Shown in pieces: positions 31,463 to 41,420 of a DNA stretch of 64,000 bases. The stretch comes from Erwinia tracheiphila (GTDB taxonomy: Bacteria > Pseudomonadota > Gammaproteobacteria > Enterobacterales > Enterobacteriaceae): the NCBI RefSeq assembly GCF_021365465.1, contig NZ_CP089932.1, positions 3,596,001 to 3,660,000 on the forward strand, written 5' to 3'. The position numbers and the translations under genes were made by a program. The notes under the pieces are model-generated. The model worked only from the letters and a program-made list of their open reading frames with translations, had not been told where the DNA came from and did not search any database. Numbering within the stretch: position 1 is the first letter of the stretch; each line of letters begins with the position of its first letter.

Positions 31463-32775
31463 TGCTTTCTCGCTGTCTCCATCAGTGCTTCAATTGCATC
31501 AGCATCTTTAACCACGCTGGCGGTAAGGTTCTCATTACCCTCAGCAGTGATGATGATGTCATCCTCCACGCGAATACCAATTCCGCGATATTCCAACGGC
31601 ACATCGGCATCCGGGGCGATATACAGCCCAGGCTCGACCGTTATCACCATACCAGGTTCAAGAATGCGGTCGCGCTCGTTGCCATAGAACCCAACATCGT
31701 GAACGTCCAGACCTAGCCAGTGGCTCAGGCCGTGCATATAAAACTGACGGTGTGCCTGTTCGGCAATCAGGGTGTCCACATCCCCTTTCATCACGCCAAG
31801 TTTGACCAGCCCGGTAACCATGATCCGCACGACCGAATCGTTCACCTCCCTGATGCTGATGCCCGGACCAAAGAGATCTAAAGCCGTATTTAACGATGAC
31901 AGCACGATGTCATAGACAGCCCGCTGTGGTGCGGTAAACTTTCCGTTAACCGGAAAAGTTCGGGTGATATCCCCTGCATAACCGTGAAATTCACAGCCTG
32001 CATCAACCAGCACCAGATCGCCATCCCGCAGCCGACATTCATTTTCGGTGTAATGCAGGATACAACCGTTTTCACCCGAACCAACGATAGTGTTATAGGA
32101 AGCAAATCGGGCGCCGTGCTGGTTAAATTCGTAATGAATTTCACCTTCGAGCTGATATTCGTACATACCCGGACGGCACGCTTTCATGGCGCGAGTGTGT
32201 GCCAGTGCGCTGATACGCCCAGCTTCCCGAAGAAGGGCCTGTTCTTCAGGAGATTTAAACAGGCGCATTTCATACACCCACGGACGCCAGTCGGTGAGCG
32301 TGGCTGGTGCAGTGAGATTCTGACGCGCGCCCTTGCGCAGCGTATCCAGTGCGCTAAATACCAGACTGTCCGCCTGGGAATAAAGCCCCTGCGCATGATA
32401 AATTACATCCAGCCCATTGAGAAGTTGAGGCAGCTGTTCACTGATATCATCGAAGGGAAGCGCACGATCGACCGACAGCTTCTCCAGCGCGGCTTCCTGC
32501 CCCAGCCGACGACCAAACCAGATTTCTGCGGTCAAGTCGCGAACCCGGTTAAACAGCACACTATGATGGTGATTTTTACTGCTTTTGATCAACACCAGCA
32601 CCGCTTCAGGCTCGTTAAAGCCAGTGAAATACCAAAAATCGCTGTTCTGACGATAAGGGTATTCACTGTCATTGCTTCGCGTCGCTTCCGGCGCGGCAAA
32701 AATCACCGCTGCGCTGGCCGGTGTCATTTTCGCCAGAAGCGCCTTACGGCGGCGCACAATCTCTTGTTGTGTCAT
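31459..32775 (-). CDS. pepP: Xaa-Pro aminopeptidase PepP
   Basis: Cytosolic Mn-dependent enzyme releasing an N-terminal residue that precedes proline. The ATG at 32775 (MTQQEIVRRRK) has AGGAG upstream and gives 438 residues (E. coli 441); a longer frame would add nine unlikely residues. The pita-bread metal site is visible: DAGCEFHGYAGDITRTFP, HGLSHWLGLDVHD, TVEPGLY and GIGIRVEDD. It lies between ygfB and ubiH in one operon. Confidence 0.96.
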   Translation of the reverse strand: MTQQEIVRRRKALLAKMTPASAAVIFAAPEATRSNDSEYPYRQNSDFWYFTGFNEPEAVLVLIKSSKNHHHSVLFNRVRDLTAEIWFGRRLGQEAALEKLSVDRALPFDDISEQLPQLLNGLDVIYHAQGLYSQADSLVFSALDTLRKGARQNLTAPATLTDWRPWVYEMRLFKSPEEQALLREAGRISALAHTRAMKACRPGMYEYQLEGEIHYEFNQHGARFASYNTIVGSGENGCILHYTENECRLRDGDLVLVDAGCEFHGYAGDITRTFPVNGKFTAPQRAVYDIVLSSLNTALDLFGPGISIREVNDSVVRIMVTGLVKLGVMKGDVDTLIAEQAHRQFYMHGLSHWLGLDVHDVGFYGNERDRILEPGMVITVEPGLYIAPDADVPLEYRGIGIRVEDDIIITAEGNENLTASVVKDADAIEALMETARKQ

Positions 32776-32805
32776 CAATTTCTCCTGAGTGCGAACAGCC
32801 ACCGC

Positions 32806-33384
32806 TTAATGCAGGGTGTTTTTTTTCACTCCCGCTTGCGCTGAGAGGGTTCGGGTAAAGGTATCGTGGCAAAGCAGCGCGGCAACCCGCACATATTCAA
32901 CGACTTCTTCCAGCGACTGCTCAAGCTCATCCTGATCTTCATTTTCATCATAACCAAGCTGTGCAATCGTTCGCAGGTCGTCAATGGCCTCGCCCGTTTC
33001 ACCTTTTATCTGACCCAGTTTAGGTTGCGATACGCCAAGCCCCAATAAAAAATGATTAACCCAGCCTGCAAGGGCATCAGCACGGTCAAATACGCTGATA
33101 TCGTCATCCTCAGGCAAATAGAGCTGAAACAGAAATCCTTCGTCTTCTAAGCTGTCCCCAATGGCCTGATGCAGCTGCTGCAAAGATTGAATAAGCGCCT
33201 GCGAGAAAGCCATTCCTTCGTTAGTCAGATCGTAAACCAACATTTGCCAGCTACTGTCCCTGTTGCCGCCGCATAAAAGCCCGCTAATAAGCCCATGCAT
33301 TTCCGCTGGCGTCATTGCCACACCCTGCTGCGTTAGTGCTGAAGCCAGTGCATTATAGCCCGACATAGTGTTTGATAGTGACAT
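32806..33384 (-). CDS. ygfB: UPF0149 family protein YgfB
   Basis: The 192-residue all-helical protein matches E. coli YgfB ([31 protein letters not shown], [20 protein letters not shown] segments). It leads the ygfB-pepP-ubiH-ubiI operon and is divergent from zapA. In Pseudomonas a homologue affects beta-lactamase expression, but the enterobacterial role is unclear. Confidence 0.95.
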   Translation of the reverse strand: MSLSNTMSGYNALASALTQQGVAMTPAEMHGLISGLLCGGNRDSSWQMLVYDLTNEGMAFSQALIQSLQQLHQAIGDSLEDEGFLFQLYLPEDDDISVFDRADALAGWVNHFLLGLGVSQPKLGQIKGETGEAIDDLRTIAQLGYDENEDQDELEQSLEEVVEYVRVAALLCHDTFTRTLSAQAGVKKNTLH

Positions 33385-33553
33385 ACGTTTGGTCGTCGTT
33401 GGCTGGTGGAGTTCCTGTTATGCTACCACCAGGTGCAGCAACGATTCCATAAAGGGGTTGTTTCTTCTCAATGGGGTAGTTATAGTTTTGCTCCTCCCAA
33501 CCCATTGAGTGGCAAGAGAGATTAACGGCGAAATAATCAGTCAGGATGGTTTC

Positions 33554-33883
33554 ATGTCTGTTCAGCCCGTAGATATTCAAATTTTTGGCCGTTCCTTAAG
33601 GGTAAATTGCCCGCCTGAACAGCAAGATGCGCTGAACATGGCTGCCGAGGACCTTAATAAGCGGTTGCAAGATTTAAAAGTTCGCACCAGAGTCACCAAT
33701 ACCGAGCAGCTGGTTTTTATCGCTGCTCTGAATATTTGCCATGAGCTGGCGCAGGAAAAAACAAAAACCCGCGATTATGCCAGTAACATGGAACAGCGTA
33801 TCCGTATGTTGCAACAGACCATTGAACAAGCCTTGCTTGAACAGGGTCGCATTACAGAACGTGACGGACCGCGATTTGAATAA
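33554..33883 (+). CDS. zapA: Cell division protein ZapA
   Basis: Bundles FtsZ filaments at the division ring. The ATG at 33554 ([20 protein letters not shown]) has AGGA upstream and matches the family start; the in-frame extension upstream lacks support. The 109-residue protein has the N-terminal globular head and a C-terminal coiled coil ([20 protein letters not shown]). 6S RNA follows immediately. Confidence 0.96.
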   Translation: MSVQPVDIQIFGRSLRVNCPPEQQDALNMAAEDLNKRLQDLKVRTRVTNTEQLVFIAALNICHELAQEKTKTRDYASNMEQRIRMLQQTIEQALLEQGRITERDGPRFE

Positions 33884-33922
33884 CACATCTGTGTTTATTA
33901 TGATAAAGTAACGACGATGTAA

Positions 33923-34107
33923 ATTTTCTCTGAGATGTTTGCAAGCGGGTCAGCCCCCTGAGCCGATATTTCATACCAACAGAGTGTGTCACTCTGTGAC
34001 CTGTGTGCATGCCCGGCCCGTCCGGGAAGCCTGATGGTTGCGACGGCATACTCACCTTGAACCAAGGGTTCAAGGGTTACAGCCTGCGGCGGCATCTCGG
34101 AGATTCT
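33923..34107 (+). ncRNA. ssrS: 6S RNA
   Basis: Regulatory RNA that binds sigma-70 RNA polymerase in stationary phase. It is recognised by the closing-stem sequences TCTCTGAGATGTTTGCAAGC and GGCGGCATCTCGGAGATTC, the central segments CCTGAGCCGATATTTCATAC and CCTTGAACCAAGGGTTCAAG, and its fixed position between zapA and fau. The ends are set by comparison with E. coli and may be off by a few bases. It is cotranscribed with fau in enterics. Confidence 0.95.
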
Positions 34108-34178
34108 CATTTTGGCCTTATGTTTGTAACATTCAGGCAGCATCTTCTTTCACAGCCTTCCCCAGCACGGTGAATCTA

Positions 34179-34766
34179 ATGCCTCCCGTCTTATCTGACC
34201 GTCAGGATATCCGTCGCTACATTCGTCAACAACGTCAGGCACTCACATCAACGCAACAGCAACAGGCTGCACAGCGGGCCACACAGCAGGCGCTGGGTTT
34301 TGCGTCTGTTTTTGAGGCCAAAAGAATTGCGCTGTTTCTTTCTTTCGATGGCGAGCTGGATACCACTCCGCTCATTTCACAACTGTGGCAACAGCGAAAA
34401 GAAGTTTACCTTCCGGTGCTTCACCCTTTTGCAAAAGGACAGCTGCTCTTTCTTCGCTATCAATCCTTCACACCGCTAACGATGAACCGCCTGCGCATCC
34501 CCGAGCCCCCGCTGGATATTCGTTATATGGTTACTCTCAGTGAGTTGGATGTGCTTATCGTGCCTCTGGTGGCATTTGACGCGCAGGGACAACGGCTGGG
34601 TATGGGTGGTGGATTTTACGACAGAACGTTGCAGAACTGGCGGCAGCATGGGTTTCTGCCAGTTGGCCTGGCCCATGATTGTCAGCAGGTTGCGTCTCTG
34701 CCAATAGCAAGCTGGGATATCCCTTTGCCGGCCATCATCACGCCCTCAAAGGTCTGGCTGTGGTGA
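34179..34766 (+). CDS. fau: 5-formyltetrahydrofolate cyclo-ligase
   Basis: ATP-dependent enzyme converting 5-formyl-THF to 5,10-methenyl-THF, clearing a by-product that inhibits folate enzymes including glycine/serine metabolism. The ATG at 34179 (MPPVLSDRQDIRRYIRQQRQ) gives 195 residues; longer in-frame starts run back into 6S RNA. The P-loop-like GMGGGFYDRTL motif and LVAFDAQGQRLG are family hallmarks. Confidence 0.95.
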   Translation: MPPVLSDRQDIRRYIRQQRQALTSTQQQQAAQRATQQALGFASVFEAKRIALFLSFDGELDTTPLISQLWQQRKEVYLPVLHPFAKGQLLFLRYQSFTPLTMNRLRIPEPPLDIRYMVTLSELDVLIVPLVAFDAQGQRLGMGGGFYDRTLQNWRQHGFLPVGLAHDCQQVASLPIASWDIPLPAIITPSKVWLW

Positions 34767-34926
34767 AACCAACAGCAAATAAGCCTGAGTCGTCGTGATC
34801 GATGCAAGTGTGATTTCTCACAATGGCACTCAACGGGCTGCCAAACCAGCCGTTACCCCTTACATAAACCCGCTCCCCCGGCTGATCGACTCCTGATCAG
34901 ACGCATATATTATTTTTTATTCTGCA

Positions 34927-34954
34927 AAAAAGGGCATACCACAGTATGCCCTTT
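34927..34954 (-). terminator. serA terminator
   Basis: An 11-bp perfect stem (AAAGGGCATAC/GTATGCCCTTT) with a 4-base loop lies 22 bases past the serA stop and is followed on the reverse strand by a T6 run. The other strand also has a short T run, so it may serve both directions. Confidence 0.9.
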
Positions 34955-34975
34955 GATATGCTTGCGCCATATTGC

Positions 34976-36211
34976 TCAGAACAGTAATCGTGCCCGGATG
35001 GTACCTGGGATCGCTTTCATCAGCTGTAATGCTGTGTTGGCAATATCCTGAGACGCGTCGATATCGATGACCACATAGCCCATTGATGGCGACGTTTGCA
35101 GATATTGCGCGGCAATATTAATTTCCTGTTCAGCAAAAATAGTGTTAATTGCCGTCAGAATACCCGGGCGATTCTCGTGAATATGCAGCAGACGACTCTG
35201 TTCGCCATGCATTGGCAGGGAAACCTCCGGGAAATTAACGGCTGACAGCGTCGAGCCGTTATCGGAATATTTCGCCAGCTTGCCAGCCACTTCAATGCCG
35301 ATATTCTCTTGCGCTTCCTGGGTTGAGCCACCAATATGCGGCGTCAGGATCACGTTATCGAACTCACAAAGCGGAGAAATAAAGGGATCGCTATTGGTCG
35401 CTGGTTCTTGTGGGAAGACATCAATTGCCGCCCCGGCAAGATGTTTATCTGCCAGGACTTTACACAGTGCAGGAATATCAACCACCGTGCCACGAGAAGC
35501 ATTGATCAACAATGCGCCTGGCTTCATCATTGCCAGCTCCTGCGGGCCAATCATATTTTGCGTCGACTGAGTTTCCGGTACGTGCAGGCTGACAACATCG
35601 CTCATGTTCAACAGCGCGGAGAGTTGTGTAATTTGCGTCGCATTACCCAACGGCAATTTGTTTTCGATATCATAGAAGAAAACATGCATGCCCAGGCTCT
35701 CTGCCAGCACACCCAACTGCATGCCGATATGCCCGTAACCAATAATGCCGAGCTTCTTACCTCGCGCTTCATAAGAGCCAACAGCCAGTTTATGCCAGAC
35801 ACCACGGTGTGCCTTAGCGTTAGCTGCCGGTACCCCACGTAGCATCAATAACAGCTCACCAATGACCAGTTCAGCTACGGATCGCGTATTGGAGAAAGGA
35901 GCATTGAAGACCGGAACACCACGTTTTTCAGCCGCAATAAGATCGACCTGATTGGTTCCAATGCAAAAACAGCCCACCGCAACCAGTTTTTCCGCTGCGG
36001 CAAAAATCTCTTCGGTGAGGTGGGTTCGTGAACGAATACCGATAAAGTGAGCGTCGCGGATCGATTCTTTTAATTGTTCGCTATCCAGCGCACCCTTATG
36101 AAATTCAATGTTGGTGTAACCGGATGAACGCAGTATATCTACAGCACTCTGATGCACGCCTTCCACCAGCAGGAATTTAATTCTGTCTTTCTCCAGTGAT
36201 ACTTTTGCCAT
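34976..36211 (-). CDS. serA: D-3-phosphoglycerate dehydrogenase
   Basis: First enzyme of serine synthesis, oxidising 3-phosphoglycerate with NAD+. The 411-residue protein (E. coli 410) has the Rossmann loop GIIGYGHIGMQLG, catalytic Arg in INASRGTVVD and His in LTPHIGGSTQEAQ. A C-terminal ACT domain (HENRPGILTAINTIF ... RARLLF) gives serine feedback inhibition. Transcription is leftward from an intergenic region shared with no other gene. Confidence 0.98.
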   Translation of the reverse strand: MAKVSLEKDRIKFLLVEGVHQSAVDILRSSGYTNIEFHKGALDSEQLKESIRDAHFIGIRSRTHLTEEIFAAAEKLVAVGCFCIGTNQVDLIAAEKRGVPVFNAPFSNTRSVAELVIGELLLMLRGVPAANAKAHRGVWHKLAVGSYEARGKKLGIIGYGHIGMQLGVLAESLGMHVFFYDIENKLPLGNATQITQLSALLNMSDVVSLHVPETQSTQNMIGPQELAMMKPGALLINASRGTVVDIPALCKVLADKHLAGAAIDVFPQEPATNSDPFISPLCEFDNVILTPHIGGSTQEAQENIGIEVAGKLAKYSDNGSTLSAVNFPEVSLPMHGEQSRLLHIHENRPGILTAINTIFAEQEINIAAQYLQTSPSMGYVVIDIDASQDIANTALQLMKAIPGTIRARLLF

Positions 36212-36491
36212 TTCCCGATCCTATTTAGCAAACTTCAAATGTGGCTGATAGCATTAAGCCTTATGCCAAAATATCAAAATCTGCGCACACGGCAATAAAA
36301 ACGATTACTCACCCGCCAGCAGATGCCTCGCGCAGAGCGACACAAATCAACAAATAATCAGGGGCGTGATGCCCTTGTTAGCACCATTCCCCTGCAAGAC
36401 TCAATTTTTGGACATAAATCACTAAATTTTGATAAAAAAAATAAAAGATGTTTTTTTACCAAAATCACCTGGAGCAACCACCACTACACGA

Positions 36492-37151
36492 TCATTTTAC
36501 AATCGTTTTTACGCCATTAGCTGTGCCGATGAGTGCAACATCTGCGGGCCGCGCTGCAAATAAACCGACCGTCACGACACCGGGCAACGCATTGATTGCG
36601 GTTTCCAGTTCAATCGCATTGAGAATGTGCAGATTATGAACGTCAAGGATGATATTCCCGTTGTCGGTCACAACATGTTGGCGATATTCGGGCAGTCCAC
36701 CCAGTTTTACCAGCTCGCGCGCAATATAACTGCGGGCCATCGGGATCACTTCAACTGGCAGTGGAAATTTTCCCAGTACATCAACCTGCTTTGACTGGTC
36801 TGCAATACAAATGAATTTATCCGCTACTGCGGCAATAATTTTTTCGCGTGTGAGTGCAGCCCCTCCACCTTTGATCATTTGCATCTGACCGTTGATTTCG
36901 TCGGCGCCATCCACATAAACCGACAGTGAATCAACCTCATTAAAATCAAAAACGGCGATACCGAGGCTCTTTAACTTGAGCGTAGAGGCTTCTGAGCTTG
37001 AAACAGCACCGTCAATCTGGTGTTTAACGGAACCCAGCGCATCAATAAAGTGCGCCGCCGTAGAACCTGTTCCCACCCCGACCACCGTGCCAGGTTTAAC
37101 GTAGTCCAGTGCCGACCAGCCGACCGCCTTTTTTAGTTCATCCTGCGTCAT
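36492..37151 (-). CDS. rpiA: Ribose-5-phosphate isomerase A
   Basis: Interconverts ribose 5-phosphate and ribulose 5-phosphate in the pentose phosphate pathway. The 219-residue protein equals E. coli RpiA in length and shows [20 protein letters not shown] and [12 protein letters not shown], which form the active site. It is divergent from argP, as in E. coli. Confidence 0.98.
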   Translation of the reverse strand: MTQDELKKAVGWSALDYVKPGTVVGVGTGSTAAHFIDALGSVKHQIDGAVSSSEASTLKLKSLGIAVFDFNEVDSLSVYVDGADEINGQMQMIKGGGAALTREKIIAAVADKFICIADQSKQVDVLGKFPLPVEVIPMARSYIARELVKLGGLPEYRQHVVTDNGNIILDVHNLHILNAIELETAINALPGVVTVGLFAARPADVALIGTANGVKTIVK

Positions 37152-37346
37152 GATAATTTTACAATCCTTGCGCTTAGAGTAAGGCGACAGTATAAAACAA
37201 CCCGGTCTCTGCTATGCAGCATTTCTTGACACTTTGCTGACCAGCCCACAACGCTGCACATTGATAATGTTCATGTTCTACAGCGCAACATGACAAATTT
37301 ATGGCATAGTGCTCTTTCCACACCTGAATGAGAGTTGAATGAATCA

Positions 37347-38243
37347 ATGAAACGCCCGGATTATCGAACGCTTCAGGCGCTGGATGCAGTGGTACGTGAG
37401 CGTGGTTTTGAACGTGCAGCACAAAAACTCTGTATTACCCAGTCAGCCGTTTCTCAGCGTATCAAGCAGCTGGAGAATATGTTCGGTCAGCCCTTGCTGG
37501 TGCGTACCGTTCCACCACGCCCGACAGAACAGGGGCAAAAGCTGCTGGCCTTACTGCACCAGGTTGAACTGCTTGAAGAGGAATGGCTGGGCGATGAAAA
37601 TGGCGGGACTACTCCGCTGCTGCTTTCTATCGCGGTGAATGCCGACAGTCTGGCGACATGGTTACTTCCTGCACTAAAAACGGTACTGAGTGACTCGCCA
37701 GTACGTCTGAACTTACAGGTTGAAGACGAAAGCCGTACTCAGGAAAGGCTGAGACGAGGTGAAGTGGTGGGAGCCGTCAGTATCCAGCCGCAACCTTTGC
37801 CCAGTTGTCTGGTTGACCAGTTGGGTGCACTGGATTATCTGTTTGTCGGTTCTAAAGAGTTTGCCGCTCGCTATTTCCAAAACGGCGTAACGCGTTCAGC
37901 GTTGCTGAAAGCACCGGCGGTGGCTTTTGACCATCTCGATGATATGCACCAGGCTTTTTTACAGCAAAATTTCGACTTATCTCCCGGTAGCGTACCCTGC
38001 CATATCGTCAACTCTTCAGAAGCCTTTGTACAACTGGCCCGGCAGGGAACAACCTGCTGTATGATCCCCCACCTGCAAATTGAACGTGAACTGGCTGAAG
38101 GCGAACTGATCGACCTGACCCCGGGACTTTTTCAGCGCAGGATGCTTTACTGGCACCGCTTTACACCTGAAAGCCGCCTGATGCGTAAGGTGACCGATGC
38201 ACTGATTGCCTACGGCCACCGGGTACTACGTCAGGCTCTGTGA
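37347..38243 (+). CDS. argP: ArgP (IciA), LysR-type regulator of argO and lysine genes
   Basis: Activates argO in response to arginine and is switched to an inactive complex by lysine. From ATG 37347 ([15 protein letters not shown]) the 298-residue protein follows E. coli ArgP closely, with the helix-turn-helix [20 protein letters not shown] at about 21-40 and an effector domain. A TTG four codons upstream is possible but not needed. Its target argO lies 1.8 kb downstream, separated by yggE and an MFS remnant. Confidence 0.96.
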   Translation: MKRPDYRTLQALDAVVRERGFERAAQKLCITQSAVSQRIKQLENMFGQPLLVRTVPPRPTEQGQKLLALLHQVELLEEEWLGDENGGTTPLLLSIAVNADSLATWLLPALKTVLSDSPVRLNLQVEDESRTQERLRRGEVVGAVSIQPQPLPSCLVDQLGALDYLFVGSKEFAARYFQNGVTRSALLKAPAVAFDHLDDMHQAFLQQNFDLSPGSVPCHIVNSSEAFVQLARQGTTCCMIPHLQIERELAEGELIDLTPGLFQRRMLYWHRFTPESRLMRKVTDALIAYGHRVLRQAL

Positions 38244-38249
38244 GCACGC

Positions 38250-38975
38250 TTACTGATTGCGCTGCAGTTCAAAGACAACATCAACCCGATCATCAAAATG
38301 AATACTCCGCTGCTCATAAGTCTGCGCGGCAGACATCATGGGCGCGGCGTCTGCTGTTTTATACATGCGGGTAATCGGCATTGGCTGATAGTTTGCAACG
38401 CGATAGCGAATACTCCACACCGATCCCAGTTTCGCATTGAAACCTTTTGCCAGCTCTGCTGCTTGCTGAATAGCATTATTGATCGCTGCCTGGCGAGCCT
38501 GATTACGGTAATTTTCTGGCTCGGCCACGGCCAGTTCAACCGAGCGAATTTCATTCAACCCCGACTTCAGTGCACCATCGAGCAATCCATTCAGCTTATC
38601 GAGCTGTCGCAAAGTAATCTGTACCTGGCGTATGGCACGATAGCTTTTGAGTTGCGCCTTACCATCTTTCAGATAATCGTATTCTGGCTGCGTTCGCAGA
38701 TTGGCAGCTGCGATGTCCTTTTTCTCAATGCCGTTTTTTGAGAGAAAATCAAAATATTGAGCAACACGGGCGTCAGCCTGTTTCTTAGCTTCAACGGCCT
38801 CACCTGCTGAAACATTCACTTCAATCGTCAATGTGGCAATATCCGGCGTTGCTTCGACACTGGCCTGGCCAGAAGTTACAACGTGTGGGCCATTTGGCAG
38901 TTCATCCGCCAGGGTAGCGGCAGGCAAGGTGGCGAATCCAATTGCAACAATCAACGCCAGATTGATCAGTTTCAC
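38250..38975 (-). CDS. yggE: SIMPL-domain periplasmic protein YggE
   Basis: The start is a GTG at 38975 with a strong GGAGG six bases upstream, giving a 241-residue protein with a Sec signal peptide (MKLINLALIVAIGFATLPAATLA cleaved near LAD). Longer frames from 39158 lack a ribosome site and hide the signal. The SIMPL (DUF541) domain is shown by DIATLTIEVNVSAGEA, DIAAANLRTQPEYDY and DDRVDVVFEL. In E. coli it is linked to oxidative-stress defence; mechanism is unclear. It is convergent with argP. Confidence 0.93.
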   Translation of the reverse strand: MKLINLALIVAIGFATLPAATLADELPNGPHVVTSGQASVEATPDIATLTIEVNVSAGEAVEAKKQADARVAQYFDFLSKNGIEKKDIAAANLRTQPEYDYLKDGKAQLKSYRAIRQVQITLRQLDKLNGLLDGALKSGLNEIRSVELAVAEPENYRNQARQAAINNAIQQAAELAKGFNAKLGSVWSIRYRVANYQPMPITRMYKTADAAPMMSAAQTYEQRSIHFDDRVDVVFELQRNQ

Positions 38976-39289
38976 GATGTGCCTCCATGGAGCGTTATTG
39001 GTATTAGAAGATGAGTCTGTGTTGCCCTGTACAGGCAAAGAGTTACACCTAAGCGAAGCAGACACAGGATTGAACGCTGATAAGCGCCACGATACGACCG
39101 TGATTGCTGCTGTTAGTTCCTTATCAAGATACTCCTGCCACCGACCGGCACTGGGCACTGTCGGAGTATTCTTTAAATAGCACCAAAACCACTGGCAACA
39201 GGTAAAAATGAGCCGAACTCAATATTTCACATCCATCCAGACATGTTCTGTTCTCTCAGGTGCTGGCGATCTTTTAACGGCAAGGATGC
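38976..39289. other. yggE upstream region
   Basis: About 310 bases hold the yggE promoter and the far end of the MFS remnant. No other feature is evident. Confidence 0.4.
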
Positions 39290-39997
39290 TTATTCAGATA
39301 TTACCCTTGTATGCGGGCTGTTCATCTGCTGAGGTCTTTTCATCACAATGGCCAGCAGAAGAATGACTAATGGAACACAAGCATAAAAGCAGTGGTAAAA
39401 CTACCGCTAATATCTTTGATTATTCCAGCCAGCAACGGCCCAAAACAGGCAACGGTGGAAATAAGGTTCATTACGGAGAACAACTCCAGATAAGGCTGTC
39501 GGCCAAAATAATCCGTCAGCAGCACGCCACTTGCCAGAAATATCATGCCACTACCTGCACCAATACCCAGTGTAAATAAAAACAATATCAATACCGAATT
39601 AGCCTGACTTATCGCAATCATGCCCACAATAATTAAGGATAGACTAATGATCAGGCGTTTTTTCAAGTGAATAAACTCCCCCAAAATACCGCCCACAACG
39701 CATGAAAATGCATTAATCAGAGCCTGAATACTTAGCAGACTGCCAGCAAGCGTAGTTGAATAACCCTGCTCGTGGATTTGAGCAACGGCAAAACTATTGA
39801 CCGTGATGTCACAAAGCAGAAAAGAGGTGTAAGCGGCAGCAATGACATAAAATTGCCAACTTTTGAATGCCGCTGCGGCAGACCAGATTTGCCGGGGAAG
39901 ACGGACGAATTTAAAAAACGGTTTAATCCCATTACGATGAGTATCACAAGCGCATTTTAAGGCAATAATCACGCTATATTCGGACCCCGAACACCCT
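39290..39997 (-). pseudogene. MFS transporter remnant (C-terminal half)
   Basis: Reading leftward, five clear membrane helices (for example WQFYVIAAAYTSFLLCDITV, LAGSLLSIQALINAFSCVVG, LFLFTLGIGAGSGMIF) end in FTTAFMLVFH and a stop at 39367. In the next frame the last helix and tail continue (VPLVILLLAIVMKRPQQMNS) to a stop at 39290, so one frameshift is present. The N-terminal six helices are absent, cut where argO ends. It resembles oxalate/formate-antiporter-like MFS proteins; the substrate is unknown. Confidence 0.75.
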
Positions 39998-40627
39998 TTA
40001 TAAATAACCCAGCGCCAGTTTTGCAGCAATCCACCACATCATGGCGGCGACAAGAAAATGAATGGCACACTGAACACGCGCCGCCTTTATCCAAGAGGAA
40101 AGCCGGGTAGCCAGCAGTGCAAGGCTAAAAAAACACAGCAGCGAAGCGCTGGCTGCACCAAATGCAAACCAGGTCCGCATCGTTTCAGGCAGCTGTCCAC
40201 CTGCACTGCCCAGCACCACGAAAGTATCGATCCAGACATGTGGATTGAGCCAGACATGTGGATTGAGCCAGGTTACGGCCATCAGAGCGGCAATAATCTG
40301 CACGCGACCGTTCCGCGTGAGCTGAATTGGGGTAAATTTATCTCCGCCGTTCAACGCAGCACGGAAATTCTGCCAGCCATACCAGAACAGAAAAAGGATG
40401 CCCATCAGCGTGACCAACTTCAGTACGAGAGTGGATTTTATTAACAAGGGACCCCCGCCAAAGATTCCGCAACACATCAATATAATGTCACTCAGCCCGC
40501 ACAGGCTGGCTGTCATCAGGTGATGTTCTCGTCGTATGCCCTGATTCATTACAAATACATTCTGCGGCCCCAGTGGCAAGATTAGCGCGGCACTTAATAT
40601 CATTCCCTGCAAATACACAGCCCACAT
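39998..40627 (-). CDS. argO: Arginine exporter ArgO with internal duplication
   Basis: LysE-family inner-membrane exporter of arginine and its toxic analogue canavanine, activated by ArgP. From ATG 40627 (MWAVYLQGMILSAALILPLG) it has 209 residues and about six helices. GPQNVFVMNQGIRR is the family signature. The conserved TWLNPHVxxDTFVV loop is extended to LNPHVWLNPHVWIDTFVV by an 18-bp tandem duplication. The frame stays open, so a protein is made, but six extra residues next to a membrane helix may impair it. Confidence 0.93.
   Translation of the reverse strand: MWAVYLQGMILSAALILPLGPQNVFVMNQGIRREHHLMTASLCGLSDIILMCCGIFGGGPLLIKSTLVLKLVTLMGILFLFWYGWQNFRAALNGGDKFTPIQLTRNGRVQIIAALMAVTWLNPHVWLNPHVWIDTFVVLGSAGGQLPETMRTWFAFGAASASLLCFFSLALLATRLSSWIKAARVQCAIHFLVAAMMWWIAAKLALGYL
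40232..40267. repeat. 18-bp tandem duplication in argO
   Basis: The unit ccagacatgtggattgag is present twice head to tail without a mismatch (40232-40249 and 40250-40267). Perfect identity suggests a recent slippage event. Confidence 0.97.
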
Positions 40628-40739
40628 TCCGATATTCCTTTGCTTAATAATGTGTGCTGAGTGTAGAGAAACCATATTATTAGTTAAAATTAAAAATAAT
40701 TAATACGCGTCAAAAAAACCAATACAAAAGCGTAAAAAA

Positions 40740-41362
40740 CCACCTGCATAGCAGGTGCCATTGATTTCGCCCCACAGGGGCGCACTAAGTCCAGACTCAG
40801 AGAGCCTTCCCTTCACACTTATTTCAGTGGAAGCTGGCTATCTTCAACTTCATGTTTTTCCTGATACTTCACGTACTTTCTTATCATTTCTTCGTTTGTA
40901 CCTACGGTATCGACACAATAACCTCTTGCCCAAAAATCATTCCCCACTGCTTGTTCTTACGCAGGCAGGGAAATTTACTGAACAATCGAAGGGCTGTTTT
41001 ACCCTTTAAGTCGCCTGTTACATGGGAAATCGAAAGCCGTGGAGGCACTTTTACCCGCAAACGGACATGGTCTTTCTGGACATTCAGCTCCACTACTTCT
41101 ATCCCGGGCTGCTCACCTGAGATCCTTATCGGCTTACAGACCTCTTTACCAACATTGTTCCTGAGGATGCGAAACCGGTACCTGGGTGTCCATACGATAT
41201 GATATTGACAACACCAGAGCAAATGAGATGCTTTCTGGAATCTGCTCATGGTTAAATCCCTGGCAGTTATGGGGATAACAGATTCGGATTTTCCCATGAG
41301 TAGCATGACTGGCAGAGCCAGCTTATTGCTGACCACCTCCACAGGAGGTGGTGTTCATGCAG
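40740..41362 (-). mobile_element. IS200-family element, inactive; ends approximate
   Basis: IS200 elements lack inverted repeats and use subterminal hairpins. One such hairpin (ACCACCTCC/GGAGGTGGT, 41332-41352) lies upstream of tnpA, and a CGCCCC/GGGGCG hairpin near 40769-40783 lies beyond its 3' end. The element sits between the mscS terminator and the argO promoter. Exact ends cannot be read by eye. Confidence 0.65.
40819..41249 (-). pseudogene. tnpA: IS200-type TnpA (Y1 transposase), frameshifted
   Basis: From ATG 41249 (MSRFQKASHLLWCCQYHIVW) the sequence follows IS200 TnpA to RKNKQWG, where one missing base throws the frame. The family frame resumes as ARGYCVDTVGTNEEMIRKYV and ends at 40819. 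The HUH motif, normally DHVHLLV, is DHVRLRV, so the second metal-binding His is also lost. The remnant cannot be active. Confidence 0.9.
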
Positions 41363-41392
41363 GGATAAAAAAAGGGGGCCAACGGCCACCTT
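41363..41392 (-). terminator. mscS terminator
   Basis: On the reverse strand a GGTGGCC-GTT-GGCCCCC hairpin is followed by a T7 run, about 30 bases past the mscS stop. Confidence 0.85.
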
Positions 41393-41420
41393 TAAGTGAT
41401 TAATTTAGTTACCGTGCAAT

